From NCBI RefSeq assembly GCF_026339875.1, contig NZ_JAPEPZ010000001.1:7564001-7628000 (forward strand): a stretch of 64,000 nt of DNA, read 5' to 3'. Below, in pieces: positions 40,291 through 51,050 of the stretch (its first letter is position 1; every line of letters begins with the position of its first letter). The notes under the pieces were generated by a model, which saw only the letters and a list, made by a program, of their open reading frames with translations, searched no databases and was not told where the DNA came from. This stretch comes from Streptomyces sp. NBC_01571. GTDB taxonomy: Bacteria; Actinomycetota; Actinomycetes; Streptomycetales; Streptomycetaceae. Position numbers and translations under genes: made by a program.

Positions 40291-41336
40291 CTGCGGGCCG
40301 CCTTCTTGAGCGGGGACGCCGCGGTCTCTGCGGCATGATCCAGGGGGATTGCGTCGATCGCTTCCTTCGTCACGCGTTCGGTGCCGCTGAGAATGGCGTC
40401 GATCGCGGCCCCGCGGATTGCGTGGGACAGGGCTCCGATCATGCCGTCGGCCCGGTTGTGGAGGTAGCGGTCGAGTTTGACCAGGCTGCCGGGCTGGTGA
40501 CCGTGCAGCAGCAGGGTGTTCTCCAGGGTGGCGACCAGCCCTTTCCACTCGGCTCCGTAAGGGAACGGGCGGGTGGGCACGAGTGTGAAGCGGCCCGCGA
40601 TCTGGGCTCCGCGGGTTCCGGCCAGAAGCTCGCTGTCCTCGACGCCGATGCCCGCGTAGACGAACGTCGCGGGAATGCGCTCGGAAAAGTACTTCAGGGT
40701 GTCGGAGACTTCGGCGCCGGACCGGGTGGTCTGGGAAATGTTGTGGATCTCGTCGACCAGGACCAGGCCGGTGCGGGTGTCGGTGCAGACGCCGACCACG
40801 GCCTCGATGATGTCGGTCATGTTCAGCCGGGACCGGACGGGCAGGCCCAGGAAGCGGGCGAACTCGGCTGCGACCATGCGGGCGGTCGCGGCGGGCGGGA
40901 CGGTGATGTAGAGCACCGGGATGCGGTCCGGGACGTTCGGGTGCCGGGCCCGGTCGAGGAGTTCGTGGGCCCGGCCCAGCTGGGTGATTGCGATTGTCTT
41001 GCCGGTTCCGGGCAGGCCGGAAACAATCAGGCCGCGACGTGCACTGATCGCGTGCCGGTTGAGCAGAACGAGCCGCCGGCCGCAGGTGACCGTCTTCTCG
41101 ACGAACGAGGTGGCGACCACGAGCATCCGGGCATGATGGTCGAGCCGGTCATCGTCGTAGAGGTCCCGTTCGGTCCGGGACAGACGCCTCAGCGCGTCAG
41201 GAGACAACAGAACTGGAGGCGCGGGCGGGTTCTCGATGAACTTCCGCCACCCGTCCAGTGTGGTCAGCTGCCGGTTGGTCTCGGCATCGACCTCGCTCAA
41301 CGCGGTGTGCCGGACTGCCGGTTGGGAAAGGGTCAC
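40287..41336 (-). CDS. tnsC: TnsC/TniB-family AAA ATPase
   Basis: A 349-aa AAA+ ATPase. Walker A GLIVSGLPGTGKTIAITQLG (about 99-118), Walker B GLVLVDEIHNISQTTRSGAE (about 187-206), sensor region RIPATFVYAGIG, and a C-terminal lid with IRGAAIDAILSGTERVTKEA. TnsC/TniB proteins assemble on target DNA, receive TniQ and activate TnsB. Coupled by 4-base overlaps to tnsB and tniQ. Confidence 0.9.
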   Translation of the reverse strand: MTLSQPAVRHTALSEVDAETNRQLTTLDGWRKFIENPPAPPVLLSPDALRRLSRTERDLYDDDRLDHHARMLVVATSFVEKTVTCGRRLVLLNRHAISARRGLIVSGLPGTGKTIAITQLGRAHELLDRARHPNVPDRIPVLYITVPPAATARMVAAEFARFLGLPVRSRLNMTDIIEAVVGVCTDTRTGLVLVDEIHNISQTTRSGAEVSDTLKYFSERIPATFVYAGIGVEDSELLAGTRGAQIAGRFTLVPTRPFPYGAEWKGLVATLENTLLLHGHQPGSLVKLDRYLHNRADGMIGALSHAIRGAAIDAILSGTERVTKEAIDAIPLDHAAETAASPLKKAARR

Positions 41337-43219
41337 GTGCGCCTCCAGGGATTGGCGAGCGGATCGAACAGGCCCAGCGGGATGACCTTCGCGATCTCGG
41401 TGCCGGCCTCGTCGTCGGGCACGGGCTCGGCCGCCGTCGGTTCAGGGACCGGCCGATCGGTGACAGTGGCCCGGGTGCGGGCGGCGACGCGCCGGTCCCG
41501 CTTCGAGCGTGTGGCCGGGCGGTCATTCTCAGCGGCGGGGCCGTCGTGGGCCCGCCGCAGCAGGGCAGCGGCGGCCTCGGCGATCTGTTCCTCGGTCCCG
41601 CCCGGGACCTGTTCGCGAGCGTGGTCCCAGGCCATCTCGCCGAACGGGACGCCGACGCGGTGCAGGTGTTTCCAGAACACCGTGATCCATCGGGCCGGTT
41701 CGCTGCGGCGGTCGCGTACCCAGATCCGGGAGACGTCGTAGGGGTCGTAGTGGATCTCCCACAGACCCTTCTTCTCCACCACCCCGGAGTGCTGGCGACG
41801 CAACGGGGTCAGCTCACCGTCGTCGTATGTGCGGTGGTTGATCCGGATGCCGTAGGAGTTGATCGCTTGCCAGCGTTCGGGCAGCAACTCGACGTAGTCC
41901 TCGCCACTGAACGGGGCCGGAACGTAGCCGCACGACTCCAGCAGCATCGCGTACTTCTCGTTCGGCGTGAACGCGCGCTTCGGTGAGTCCGGATCCCGCA
42001 GCGCGTCGTGCGGGCGGTTCTGCCAGATGACGATCCACTCGTCCAACAGACCCTGGAGTTCGGGCAGGGACCACAGCGGTCCGTTCTCCAGGCCCCGCCC
42101 CCGGCGGTCCACCGACCGGCCGGTGTAACCCGCGACGAACTGTGCGAACAAGGTGGCCACCGAACCCAGCGTCTTCTCGATCGCACCCTTCTCGAAAGGC
42201 GACGCCTTGTGAGTCGGCTGGAGACTGATGCCCAAGTAGCGGCAGGACGCGCGGAAGTTGTTCGAGATGAAGACCTTGCCGTGGTCGCAGACGATCGTGT
42301 CCGGCACGATCACCGGCCGCGCAGCTGCGTGCTCCAGCCGCTCGTCCAAAGCCAGCAGCCGACGGTGCGGCATCACCGACCTCGACATCCGCAGGGCATC
42401 CGACCAGCCGGGACGCATCATCTCCGGGGTGATGCTCCGGGCCAGAAGGGCAGAAGCGTCGGCAGCCTTCGTCGTCGGCCGCAGCACCGCAGCGGCGAGT
42501 GACCTGGTCGCCAGGTCGATCATGGCGGTCAGTTCGACCTTCTCGGCGATGCCGTCGTCGAGACGCACCAGGACGTCCAGCGGCGTGGAGTCGATCTGCA
42601 TCCACTCGCCCGGCGCGCAGGCCGGCACTTCCCCGAACGGGCCAGCCGGACGCGCGTTCACCGAACGGCGCGTGGTCGCCGATCCCGTCGCATGAGTGCC
42701 GGTGGCCAGCCTGTCGAACAGCCGGTAGAGCGTGCGCTCGGACGGCACCTCGACACCTTCCGCGTCCTCGTGCGCGGCCAGGATCTGTGTCGTCCGCCAG
42801 ACCACGAAGCCGATCGTCTTCGACGACGCCTCGGCGGTCTCCTCGATCGCCTCCCGCATCGCCTCGACCACCGCCGGAGAGATCCGGCCGAAGGACGGCA
42901 TCTGCTTGGCCGACCGGCCGTCGGCCAGTCCGACCAGCCCGTCGCGCTGGTAGCGCTGGCGCCGCTGCTTGATCCCGCTGGCCGACATCGCGTGCCCCGC
43001 CGCCGTCAACTCAGCAGCCTTGGCCCGCTCCCGCTGAGCCAGCGAGTTCCGTTGCGGATCGAACTCCGGCCGTGGCGCCGTCCCCGCAGGAGCATCCGGC
43101 GGCAAGCCGTCCAGCACCTCCAGAATGTGCCTCTCCCACCAGCGGGCCTGTTCAGCGGCGGTCTGCGGGAACTCCGCGATCCTGCCCGTCGGAGGCACCC
43201 GCCGCCCTCTCCCCGTCAC
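41333..43219 (-). CDS. tnsB: TnsB/TniA-type DDE transposase
   Basis: A 628-aa DDE transposase with rve core and Mu-type C-terminal domain. An N-terminal HTH region (AKAAELTAAGHAMSASGIKQ) precedes the catalytic triad: first Asp in MQIDSTPLDVLV (about residue 216), second in VCDHGKVFISNN (about 310), Glu in SPFEKGAIEKTLG (about 345). The Mu C-terminal beta-barrel follows (INSYGIRINHRTYDDGELTP). It cuts and joins the 3' ends of the transposon. The gene overlaps tnsA and tnsC by four bases. Confidence 0.92.
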   Translation of the reverse strand: MTGRGRRVPPTGRIAEFPQTAAEQARWWERHILEVLDGLPPDAPAGTAPRPEFDPQRNSLAQRERAKAAELTAAGHAMSASGIKQRRQRYQRDGLVGLADGRSAKQMPSFGRISPAVVEAMREAIEETAEASSKTIGFVVWRTTQILAAHEDAEGVEVPSERTLYRLFDRLATGTHATGSATTRRSVNARPAGPFGEVPACAPGEWMQIDSTPLDVLVRLDDGIAEKVELTAMIDLATRSLAAAVLRPTTKAADASALLARSITPEMMRPGWSDALRMSRSVMPHRRLLALDERLEHAAARPVIVPDTIVCDHGKVFISNNFRASCRYLGISLQPTHKASPFEKGAIEKTLGSVATLFAQFVAGYTGRSVDRRGRGLENGPLWSLPELQGLLDEWIVIWQNRPHDALRDPDSPKRAFTPNEKYAMLLESCGYVPAPFSGEDYVELLPERWQAINSYGIRINHRTYDDGELTPLRRQHSGVVEKKGLWEIHYDPYDVSRIWVRDRRSEPARWITVFWKHLHRVGVPFGEMAWDHAREQVPGGTEEQIAEAAAALLRRAHDGPAAENDRPATRSKRDRRVAARTRATVTDRPVPEPTAAEPVPDDEAGTEIAKVIPLGLFDPLANPWRRT

Positions 43220-43968
43220 CGGCCACCTCCGTCCGCCAGGCGCACGATGGTCGACGGCCCCAGTAACTCGACCGCCAGTCCCTCGGCGGCCACCTCCTGG
43301 AGCCAGAGGAGATGAAACAAGACGGGAAGCGTCTCAAGCCGGTCGCCGACGGCATCGGCGCCGGCCATCAACGGGACCGGAGCCGCGAGAACCTCCCGCA
43401 GCCGGTCCACGACCGGGCCACGCAGACACCGCGGGTGCCGGTAGCGCGACAGCCACCGCACATTCGCCAGCAGCACCGCATCCGGCACCCCGACCCGCTC
43501 GAAGCCCCATCCGGCCTGGTGGCAGGCCATGCGTGTCGCCTCGAACGCCTCCATGTCCTTCGGGTCGATCCGCTCATCAGCGCGGACATCGACGACCACC
43601 GCCGAACCATCCGCGCGGCGCACAAAGTAGTCCGGAGCGTGCCGACGCTCACGCTCGCCGTCGTGCCAATACAGCCAGAACGGCTGCGAGGCGATCCCCA
43701 CCACCCTGGGATCGAAGTCCATCAGCAGCAGCCGGTCCCGCTCCAGCCATGACTCGAACCCGACATGCCGACCGGTCGTCGCCGCCCAGTACCAGCCCGA
43801 GAAGTGACGCTCACCACGCGACCACCGGAACGGCCGTACCGCAGCCACGTCCTCGAACCGGGACGTCGCACAGTCCAGCAGCGGACGTCGCCGACGCTCG
43901 CGTACGGCATCCACGTACGACAGCTCGACGTACGGCTCCGCAAGATTCACCCTGACCGGTACGGCCAC
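43216..43968 (-). CDS. tnsA: TnsA-like endonuclease subunit
   Basis: A 250-aa protein when the GTG at 43966-43968 (GGGGG about nine bases upstream) is used; a GTG at 43998 adds ten residues. The TnsA core is visible: FESWLERDRLLLMDFDPRVV with the catalytic Glu, HAPDYFVRRADGSAVVVDVR with the catalytic Asp. The position normally held by the catalytic Lys reads Arg (VDVRADERI). TnsA cleaves the 5' ends of Tn7-like transposons, giving cut-and-paste movement together with TnsB. First gene of the transposon operon. Confidence 0.82.
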   Translation of the reverse strand: MAVPVRVNLAEPYVELSYVDAVRERRRRPLLDCATSRFEDVAAVRPFRWSRGERHFSGWYWAATTGRHVGFESWLERDRLLLMDFDPRVVGIASQPFWLYWHDGERERRHAPDYFVRRADGSAVVVDVRADERIDPKDMEAFEATRMACHQAGWGFERVGVPDAVLLANVRWLSRYRHPRCLRGPVVDRLREVLAAPVPLMAGADAVGDRLETLPVLFHLLWLQEVAAEGLAVELLGPSTIVRLADGGGR

Positions 43969-44092
43969 CCAGCACCCCCAGCACCCCCAGCACGTCACCT
44001 CGTACGACTAGGTTCGCTGGCAAGGAAGGCGAAACGACTGGGTTCGCTGTCAAACGCCTCGATTGGATGACAGCGGACAGCCAGCCCGCGCA

Positions 44093-44138
44093 TGACCAGG
44101 CCGCCCCCATGTACTAGAGTTATCTCGACATCGAGATA
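44093..44138 (+). promoter_or_regulatory. acn promoter with TATCTCGA-CA-TCGAGATA dyad
   Basis: TGACCA (44093-44098) and TAGAGT (44115-44120), 16 bp apart, could be -35 and -10. An 18-bp dyad with perfect 8-bp arms (44121-44138) follows immediately and would overlap the transcription start. The transposon target duplication ends only 8 bases upstream of the -35. Confidence 0.5.
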
Positions 44139-44168
44139 TCTGCCGAGGCGCACCGCAGCCGCCATTGG

Positions 44169-46980
<2,812 letters not shown>

Positions 46981-47012
46981 CCCCCGCGGCGGGCGATCCG
47001 GCGGACCGGATC

Positions 47013-47045
47013 GGGCCGCACTCCTCACGACGAGGAGTGCGGCCC
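47013..47045 (+). terminator. acn terminator
   Basis: GGGCCGCACTCCTC and GAGGAGTGCGGCCC form a perfect 14-bp stem with a 5-base loop, followed by TCCGTCTTTT. Confidence 0.85.
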
Positions 47046-47458
47046 TCCGTCTTTTCGGCCTTCTGCGCGGAGTCCTTCCGCGGTCGTCCTGGCCAATGTC
47101 CCCTGCGGGCAGGGGAGTCGGCGGCACGGTACTGCGGGGGCGCGGCCGGCGCACGGCGCGTGCGGTACAGAGGCCGCCACGCGCGCTCTTCGGACACGAC
47201 GTCCAAGGCGCGTCGATCGGGACATGTCGTCCAGGACGTGACGTCCGGACACGGCCGCCGGGACACCGACGCCCGGACGCGACGTCCAGGTCCCGGGGGT
47301 GATTCCTCCACCACGCCTGCCTGCCGGGCCGCCCGATCCGCTCGATCCGCTCGGGGCGGACCGGGTGGGTGCTGGGAGACCCACCCGGTCCGCGAGCCCG
47401 GACCGGCGGGGGAGTGCCGGCCCGGGATGGTGCGTGGCTTGTGACGACCATGGCGTGC
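47046..47458. repeat. Gene-free region with six GGAC...GTCC repeats
   Basis: No supported gene between the acn terminator and the GH92 promoter. Six related 13-mers (consensus GGACACGACGTCC) begin at 47192, 47220, 47234, 47247, 47261 and 47275; the last five are spaced 13-14 bp. Most copies are partly palindromic (GGAC...GTCC). Possible binding array. Confidence 0.55.
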
Positions 47459-47515
47459 GACAACGTTGTCTGATGGTCTGCATATGACTCTACCGTCTCA
47501 ACAGACAACGATGTC
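47459..47515. promoter_or_regulatory. Two LacI-type operators flanking the GH92 promoter
   Basis: Perfect palindrome GACAACGTTGTC at 47459-47470 and an 11/12 copy GACAACGATGTC at 47504-47515, 45 bp apart, around an AT-richer stretch with CATATGACTC. The same palindrome precedes the second GH92 gene (55027). LacI-family regulators bind such CG-centred 12-16 bp palindromes. Confidence 0.65.
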
Positions 47516-47684
47516 AAGCCTGTTGACCCGAGAGGTGAGTACCGGGCTGGGCCGGCGGGGTGGGAACCGTGCGCGCCTTCCGCGTCGGACGCGGTCTTCC
47601 GTGGTACGGGTGGCGCACGTTACTGTCCCTGCGGCTTGTGCGACCCGTGGTGCGCGACCCGTCCGAAGGAGGAGGGGCCGCGTC

Positions 47685-50600
47685 ATGCGTTTCCGTCCGT
47701 CAACCGTCCTGCTCGCCGTCGTCCTGGCGGCCGGCGGGATCACCCCCGCGGTGGCCGCCACCGCCGCGCCGCCCGACCTCGTCCGGGACCCCACCACCTA
47801 CGTCGATCCGCTCATCGGCACCAAGAACGGCGGCAACGTCTTCCCCGGCGCCGTCGTGCCCTTCGGGATGCTCTCCTGGAGCCCGGAGAACACCCGCGGG
47901 GACGCCACCCGCACGGCCGCGCCCGGCGGTTACCAGTACGACGCCACCCGCGTCCGGGGGTTCAGCCTCACCCACATGTCCGGCACGGGCTGCGCGGGCG
48001 GCAGCGGCGACATCCCCTTCTTCCCGTACGCGGGCGAGGTCACCTCCTCCCCGGCGAGCGACACCAAGGACGCGGTCTACGCCGCCGGCTTCGCGCACGC
48101 GGACGAGACCGCCGAGCCCGGCCACTACAAGGTCGGTCTCTCCTCCGGTGTCACCGCCGACCTCACCGCGACCGCGCGCACCGGCTCGGGCCGCTTCACC
48201 TACCCGGCCGGCAAGCCGGCCTCGCTGCTGATCCGCACCGCCAACTCCGAGGTGGGCTCGACGGCGTCGGACGTGCGCATCGACCCGGCGACCCGGACGG
48301 TCTCGGGCTCCGTCACCTCCGGGAACTTCTGCGGCTACCTCGATCCCGAGGGCCAACGCGCCTACTACACCCTGTACTTCACCGCCCGCTTCGACCGGGC
48401 CTTCAAGACCACCGGCACCTGGCAGGACGACCGGCTGAGCCCGGGATCCACGCAGGCGAGCGGCGGTACCGGAGGCTTCTCCCACGGCGGGAATCCCGTC
48501 CCGGGCAAGGGAGCCGGCGGATACGTGGAGTTCGCCCCCGGCACCGATCCGGTGAACGTGAAGGTCGGCATCTCGTACGTCAGCCAGGCGGGGGCCGCCG
48601 CCAACCTCGCGGCCGAGAACCCGCCGTCCCGTTCCTTCGGCGCGGTCCAGGCCGCCGCCCACCGCGCCTGGCGCGACCGGCTCGGCGCGATCCGGGTCGG
48701 CGGCGGCAGCGACACCGACCGCACGACCTTCTACACCGCGCTCTACCACGCCCTCCTGCATCCCAACGTCATCAGTGACGCCGACCGCAGATACCGGGGA
48801 AGCGACGACAAGGTCCATGTCGTCGGCCGCGGCCACCGGGCCCAGTACGGCACCTTCTCCGGCTGGGACGTCTACCGCTCCCAGGTCCAGCTGCTGACGC
48901 TCCTCAGCCCGGACACCGGCTCCGACATCGCGCAGTCGCTGCTCGAACTGGCCAGGCAGAACGGGGGAGTCTGGGACCGCTGGCTGCACGGCGCGAGCGG
49001 CACCCACGTCATGAACGGCGACCCCTCGCCGACCGCGCTCGCGGGCATCCGGGCCTTCGGCGGCACCGGCTTCGATCTGCGGGGCGCGCTGAAGTCGCTG
49101 GTCAAGGCGGCGACCGTACCGACCGAGCAGGACCTGTCGTCGTCCGGCAAGCCCGTCCTGTCCGTGGGGCAGCGACCGTCGCTCGACAAGTACCTCCAGC
49201 AGCACTACATGCCGTCCGTGTCCAACGCCTGGGGCGGCGCCGCCGAGACCCTGGAGATGTCCGGCGCGGACTTCGCGCTCTCCCAACTGGCCACGGCGGC
49301 GGGGGAGAAGCGGACAGCGGCGGACTTCGCCGAGCGCTCCCAGTGGTGGCAGAACAACTTCAACATCGCGGCCGACCGGACCGGCGGCTACATCGCCAAC
49401 CGCGAGGCCGACGGCAGCTGGGTCACCGGCTTCACCCCGGCCACCGGCAACGGCTTCGTCGAGGGCACGGCGGCCCAGTACACCTGGATGGTCCAGCACA
49501 ACCCGGCCGGGCTCTTCGCGGCCATGGGTGGCCGTGACAAGGCGCTCGACCGCCTCGACACGTTCTTCCACAACACCGACGGCAGCTGGGCGTTCACGGG
49601 GAGCGGCGGCGACAAGTCGGAGCTGGACAACGAGCCGTCGATCAACGTCCCCTACCTGTACGACTACGCGGGCGCCCCCTACAAGGCGCAGGAGACCGTC
49701 CGCGCGGCGATGAGCAAGCTGTGGTCGACGCAGCCCGGCGGCATCCCCGGCAACGACGACCTCGGCGAGATGTCGTCCTGGTACGTCTTCTCCGCGCTCG
49801 GCATGTATCCGCAGGTTCCCTCCCGCGCCGAACTCGTCCTCTCCTCGCCCCTGTTCAGCCGCGTCAAGATCGAGCGCCCGGGCGGCAACGACATCGAGAT
49901 CCGGGCGGCCGGCGCGGCGGCGGACGCCCCGTACGTGCAGTCGCTGAAGGTCAACGGCCGTACCAGCGAACGCCCTTGGCTCCCCGCGTCCTTCGTCCGC
50001 GACGGCGGCACCCTCGACTACACGCTCTCCGGCACCCCCAACCGCGGCTGGGGCAGCGACCAGGCCGCCGCTCCGCCGTCCTTCCGCGACGGTGAGCAGC
50101 CCTACCAGATCGGCGTGGGCCCGACCGCGGCGACGCTCGCGCCCGGCGGCAGTACGCAGATCGACATCCGTGCGCTGTCACTGAGCGGTGGCACGGGCCC
50201 CGAGGTCCGCTTCCACGTGGACACGCCGGACGGAGTGACCGCGACCCCCGCGGAGGGAACGGTGACCGACGGCTCCCGGTCGATCACCCTGGCCGCGGGC
50301 GACGCGGCCCGGCAGGGCTTCTACGACGTCAAGGTCACCGTGACGTCCGGCGCCACCTCGTACGGGCAGCCGGTGGCGCTGACCGTCGCGGCTCCCGGGT
50401 CCCTCCTGGCCGCCTACGACAACACCGGCGTCTCGGACGACGCCGGTGACCACGACGAGGCCGACTACGACGGCGGCGGCTGGAGCTACTCCCGTCAGGC
50501 ACTCGCGGACGCGGGCCTGACACCGGGCGGCCAGGGCACCGTGGACGGTCTCACCTACACCTGGCCCGACTCGCCCGCGGGCCGCCCCGACAACGCCGCG

Positions 50601-50957
50601 GCGTCCGGCCAGAGCATCGAACTCGCGCGTCCGGCGACCCAGTTGTCGTTCATCGGCAGCGCGGTGAACGGAAACCAGCGGACCACGGCCACCGTCACCT
50701 ACACCGACGGCAGCACCGACCAGATCGACCTCTCCTTCACCGACTGGACCGTCGGCGGCGGGGGCGGCACCGTCCAGTACGGCAACGAGACCGTCGCCAG
50801 GGCCGCGTACCGCAATGTCGCGGGCGCGGACAAGGACCCCGTCGCCACCTACGTCTTCGCGACGAAGCCCTTCGCGGCTCCGGCGGGCAAGACCGTCAAG
50901 AGCGTGAAACTGCCCGACAACGCGGATCTGCACGTCTTCACCCTCGCCGTGAACTGA
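47685..50957 (+). CDS. Secreted GH92 alpha-mannosidase
   Basis: A 1090-aa secreted glycosidase. Signal peptide at 1-26 (PSTVLLAVVLAAGGITPAVA); GH92 start DPLIGTKNGGNVFPGAVVPF and GFSLTHMSGTGCAGGSGDIP (about 38-120); catalytic (alpha/alpha)6 region with GTFSGWDVYRSQVQLLTLLS and PGNDDLGEMSSWYVFSALGM, the family acid/base region. After about residue 800 come an Ig-like NEW3-type segment and a C-terminal beta-sandwich (YDNTGVSDDAGDHDEADYDG). GH92 enzymes are calcium-dependent exo-alpha-mannosidases acting on glycans. ATG with AAGGAGGAGGGG. Convergent with a second GH92 gene and sharing its operator. Confidence 0.9.
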   Translation: MRFRPSTVLLAVVLAAGGITPAVAATAAPPDLVRDPTTYVDPLIGTKNGGNVFPGAVVPFGMLSWSPENTRGDATRTAAPGGYQYDATRVRGFSLTHMSGTGCAGGSGDIPFFPYAGEVTSSPASDTKDAVYAAGFAHADETAEPGHYKVGLSSGVTADLTATARTGSGRFTYPAGKPASLLIRTANSEVGSTASDVRIDPATRTVSGSVTSGNFCGYLDPEGQRAYYTLYFTARFDRAFKTTGTWQDDRLSPGSTQASGGTGGFSHGGNPVPGKGAGGYVEFAPGTDPVNVKVGISYVSQAGAAANLAAENPPSRSFGAVQAAAHRAWRDRLGAIRVGGGSDTDRTTFYTALYHALLHPNVISDADRRYRGSDDKVHVVGRGHRAQYGTFSGWDVYRSQVQLLTLLSPDTGSDIAQSLLELARQNGGVWDRWLHGASGTHVMNGDPSPTALAGIRAFGGTGFDLRGALKSLVKAATVPTEQDLSSSGKPVLSVGQRPSLDKYLQQHYMPSVSNAWGGAAETLEMSGADFALSQLATAAGEKRTAADFAERSQWWQNNFNIAADRTGGYIANREADGSWVTGFTPATGNGFVEGTAAQYTWMVQHNPAGLFAAMGGRDKALDRLDTFFHNTDGSWAFTGSGGDKSELDNEPSINVPYLYDYAGAPYKAQETVRAAMSKLWSTQPGGIPGNDDLGEMSSWYVFSALGMYPQVPSRAELVLSSPLFSRVKIERPGGNDIEIRAAGAAADAPYVQSLKVNGRTSERPWLPASFVRDGGTLDYTLSGTPNRGWGSDQAAAPPSFRDGEQPYQIGVGPTAATLAPGGSTQIDIRALSLSGGTGPEVRFHVDTPDGVTATPAEGTVTDGSRSITLAAGDAARQGFYDVKVTVTSGATSYGQPVALTVAAPGSLLAAYDNTGVSDDAGDHDEADYDGGGWSYSRQALADAGLTPGGQGTVDGLTYTWPDSPAGRPDNAAASGQSIELARPATQLSFIGSAVNGNQRTTATVTYTDGSTDQIDLSFTDWTVGGGGGTVQYGNETVARAAYRNVAGADKDPVATYVFATKPFAAPAGKTVKSVKLPDNADLHVFTLAVN

Positions 50958-50999
50958 GCGCACGAGGGCGGCGGTCGCCGGGCTTCGGCCCGACACAGC

Positions 51000-51035
51000 G
51001 GAGCGGGCGCGGAGAGTGATCTCCGCGCCCGCTCC
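51000..51035. terminator. Bidirectional terminator between GH92 genes
   Basis: GGAGCGGGCGCGGAGA-GTGA-TCTCCGCGCCCGCTCC, a perfect 16-bp stem with a 4-base loop between convergent genes. Confidence 0.9.
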
Positions 51036-51050
51036 TGTGGGGAGGTCGCG

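Larger units (their letters stand above)
39598..44079. mobile_element. Compact Tn7-like transposon with mapped ends
   Basis: 4,482 bp bounded by TGTC...GACA. GCCAG occurs directly outside both ends (39593-39597 and 44080-44084), the 5-bp duplication typical of Tn7/Tn5053/Mu-like DDE transposons. Internal end repeats: GACAACGAAGTTAGTCG starts 8 bases into the left end (39606-39622), and inverted copies CGACTGGGTTCGCTGTC (44035-44051) and CGACTAGGTTCGCTGGC (44005-44021) lie 28 and 58 bases from the right end, spaced 30 bp. Left and right copies match at 13 of 17 positions. The interior holds only tnsA, tnsB, tnsC and a tniQ-like gene, all leftward, without cargo or resolvase. Confidence 0.85.

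Noticed and set aside
39598..44079. CRISPR-associated transposon
   Set aside because: No Cas gene, repeat-spacer array or crRNA-like repeat lies inside or beside the element.
47025..47483. Leftward open frames downstream of acn
   Set aside because: Low-complexity translation, no ribosome binding site, and they overlap the terminator and the tandem repeats.
46981..47684. Riboswitch upstream of the first GH92 gene
   Set aside because: Only repeats and LacI-type operators are visible; no known aptamer motif recognised.
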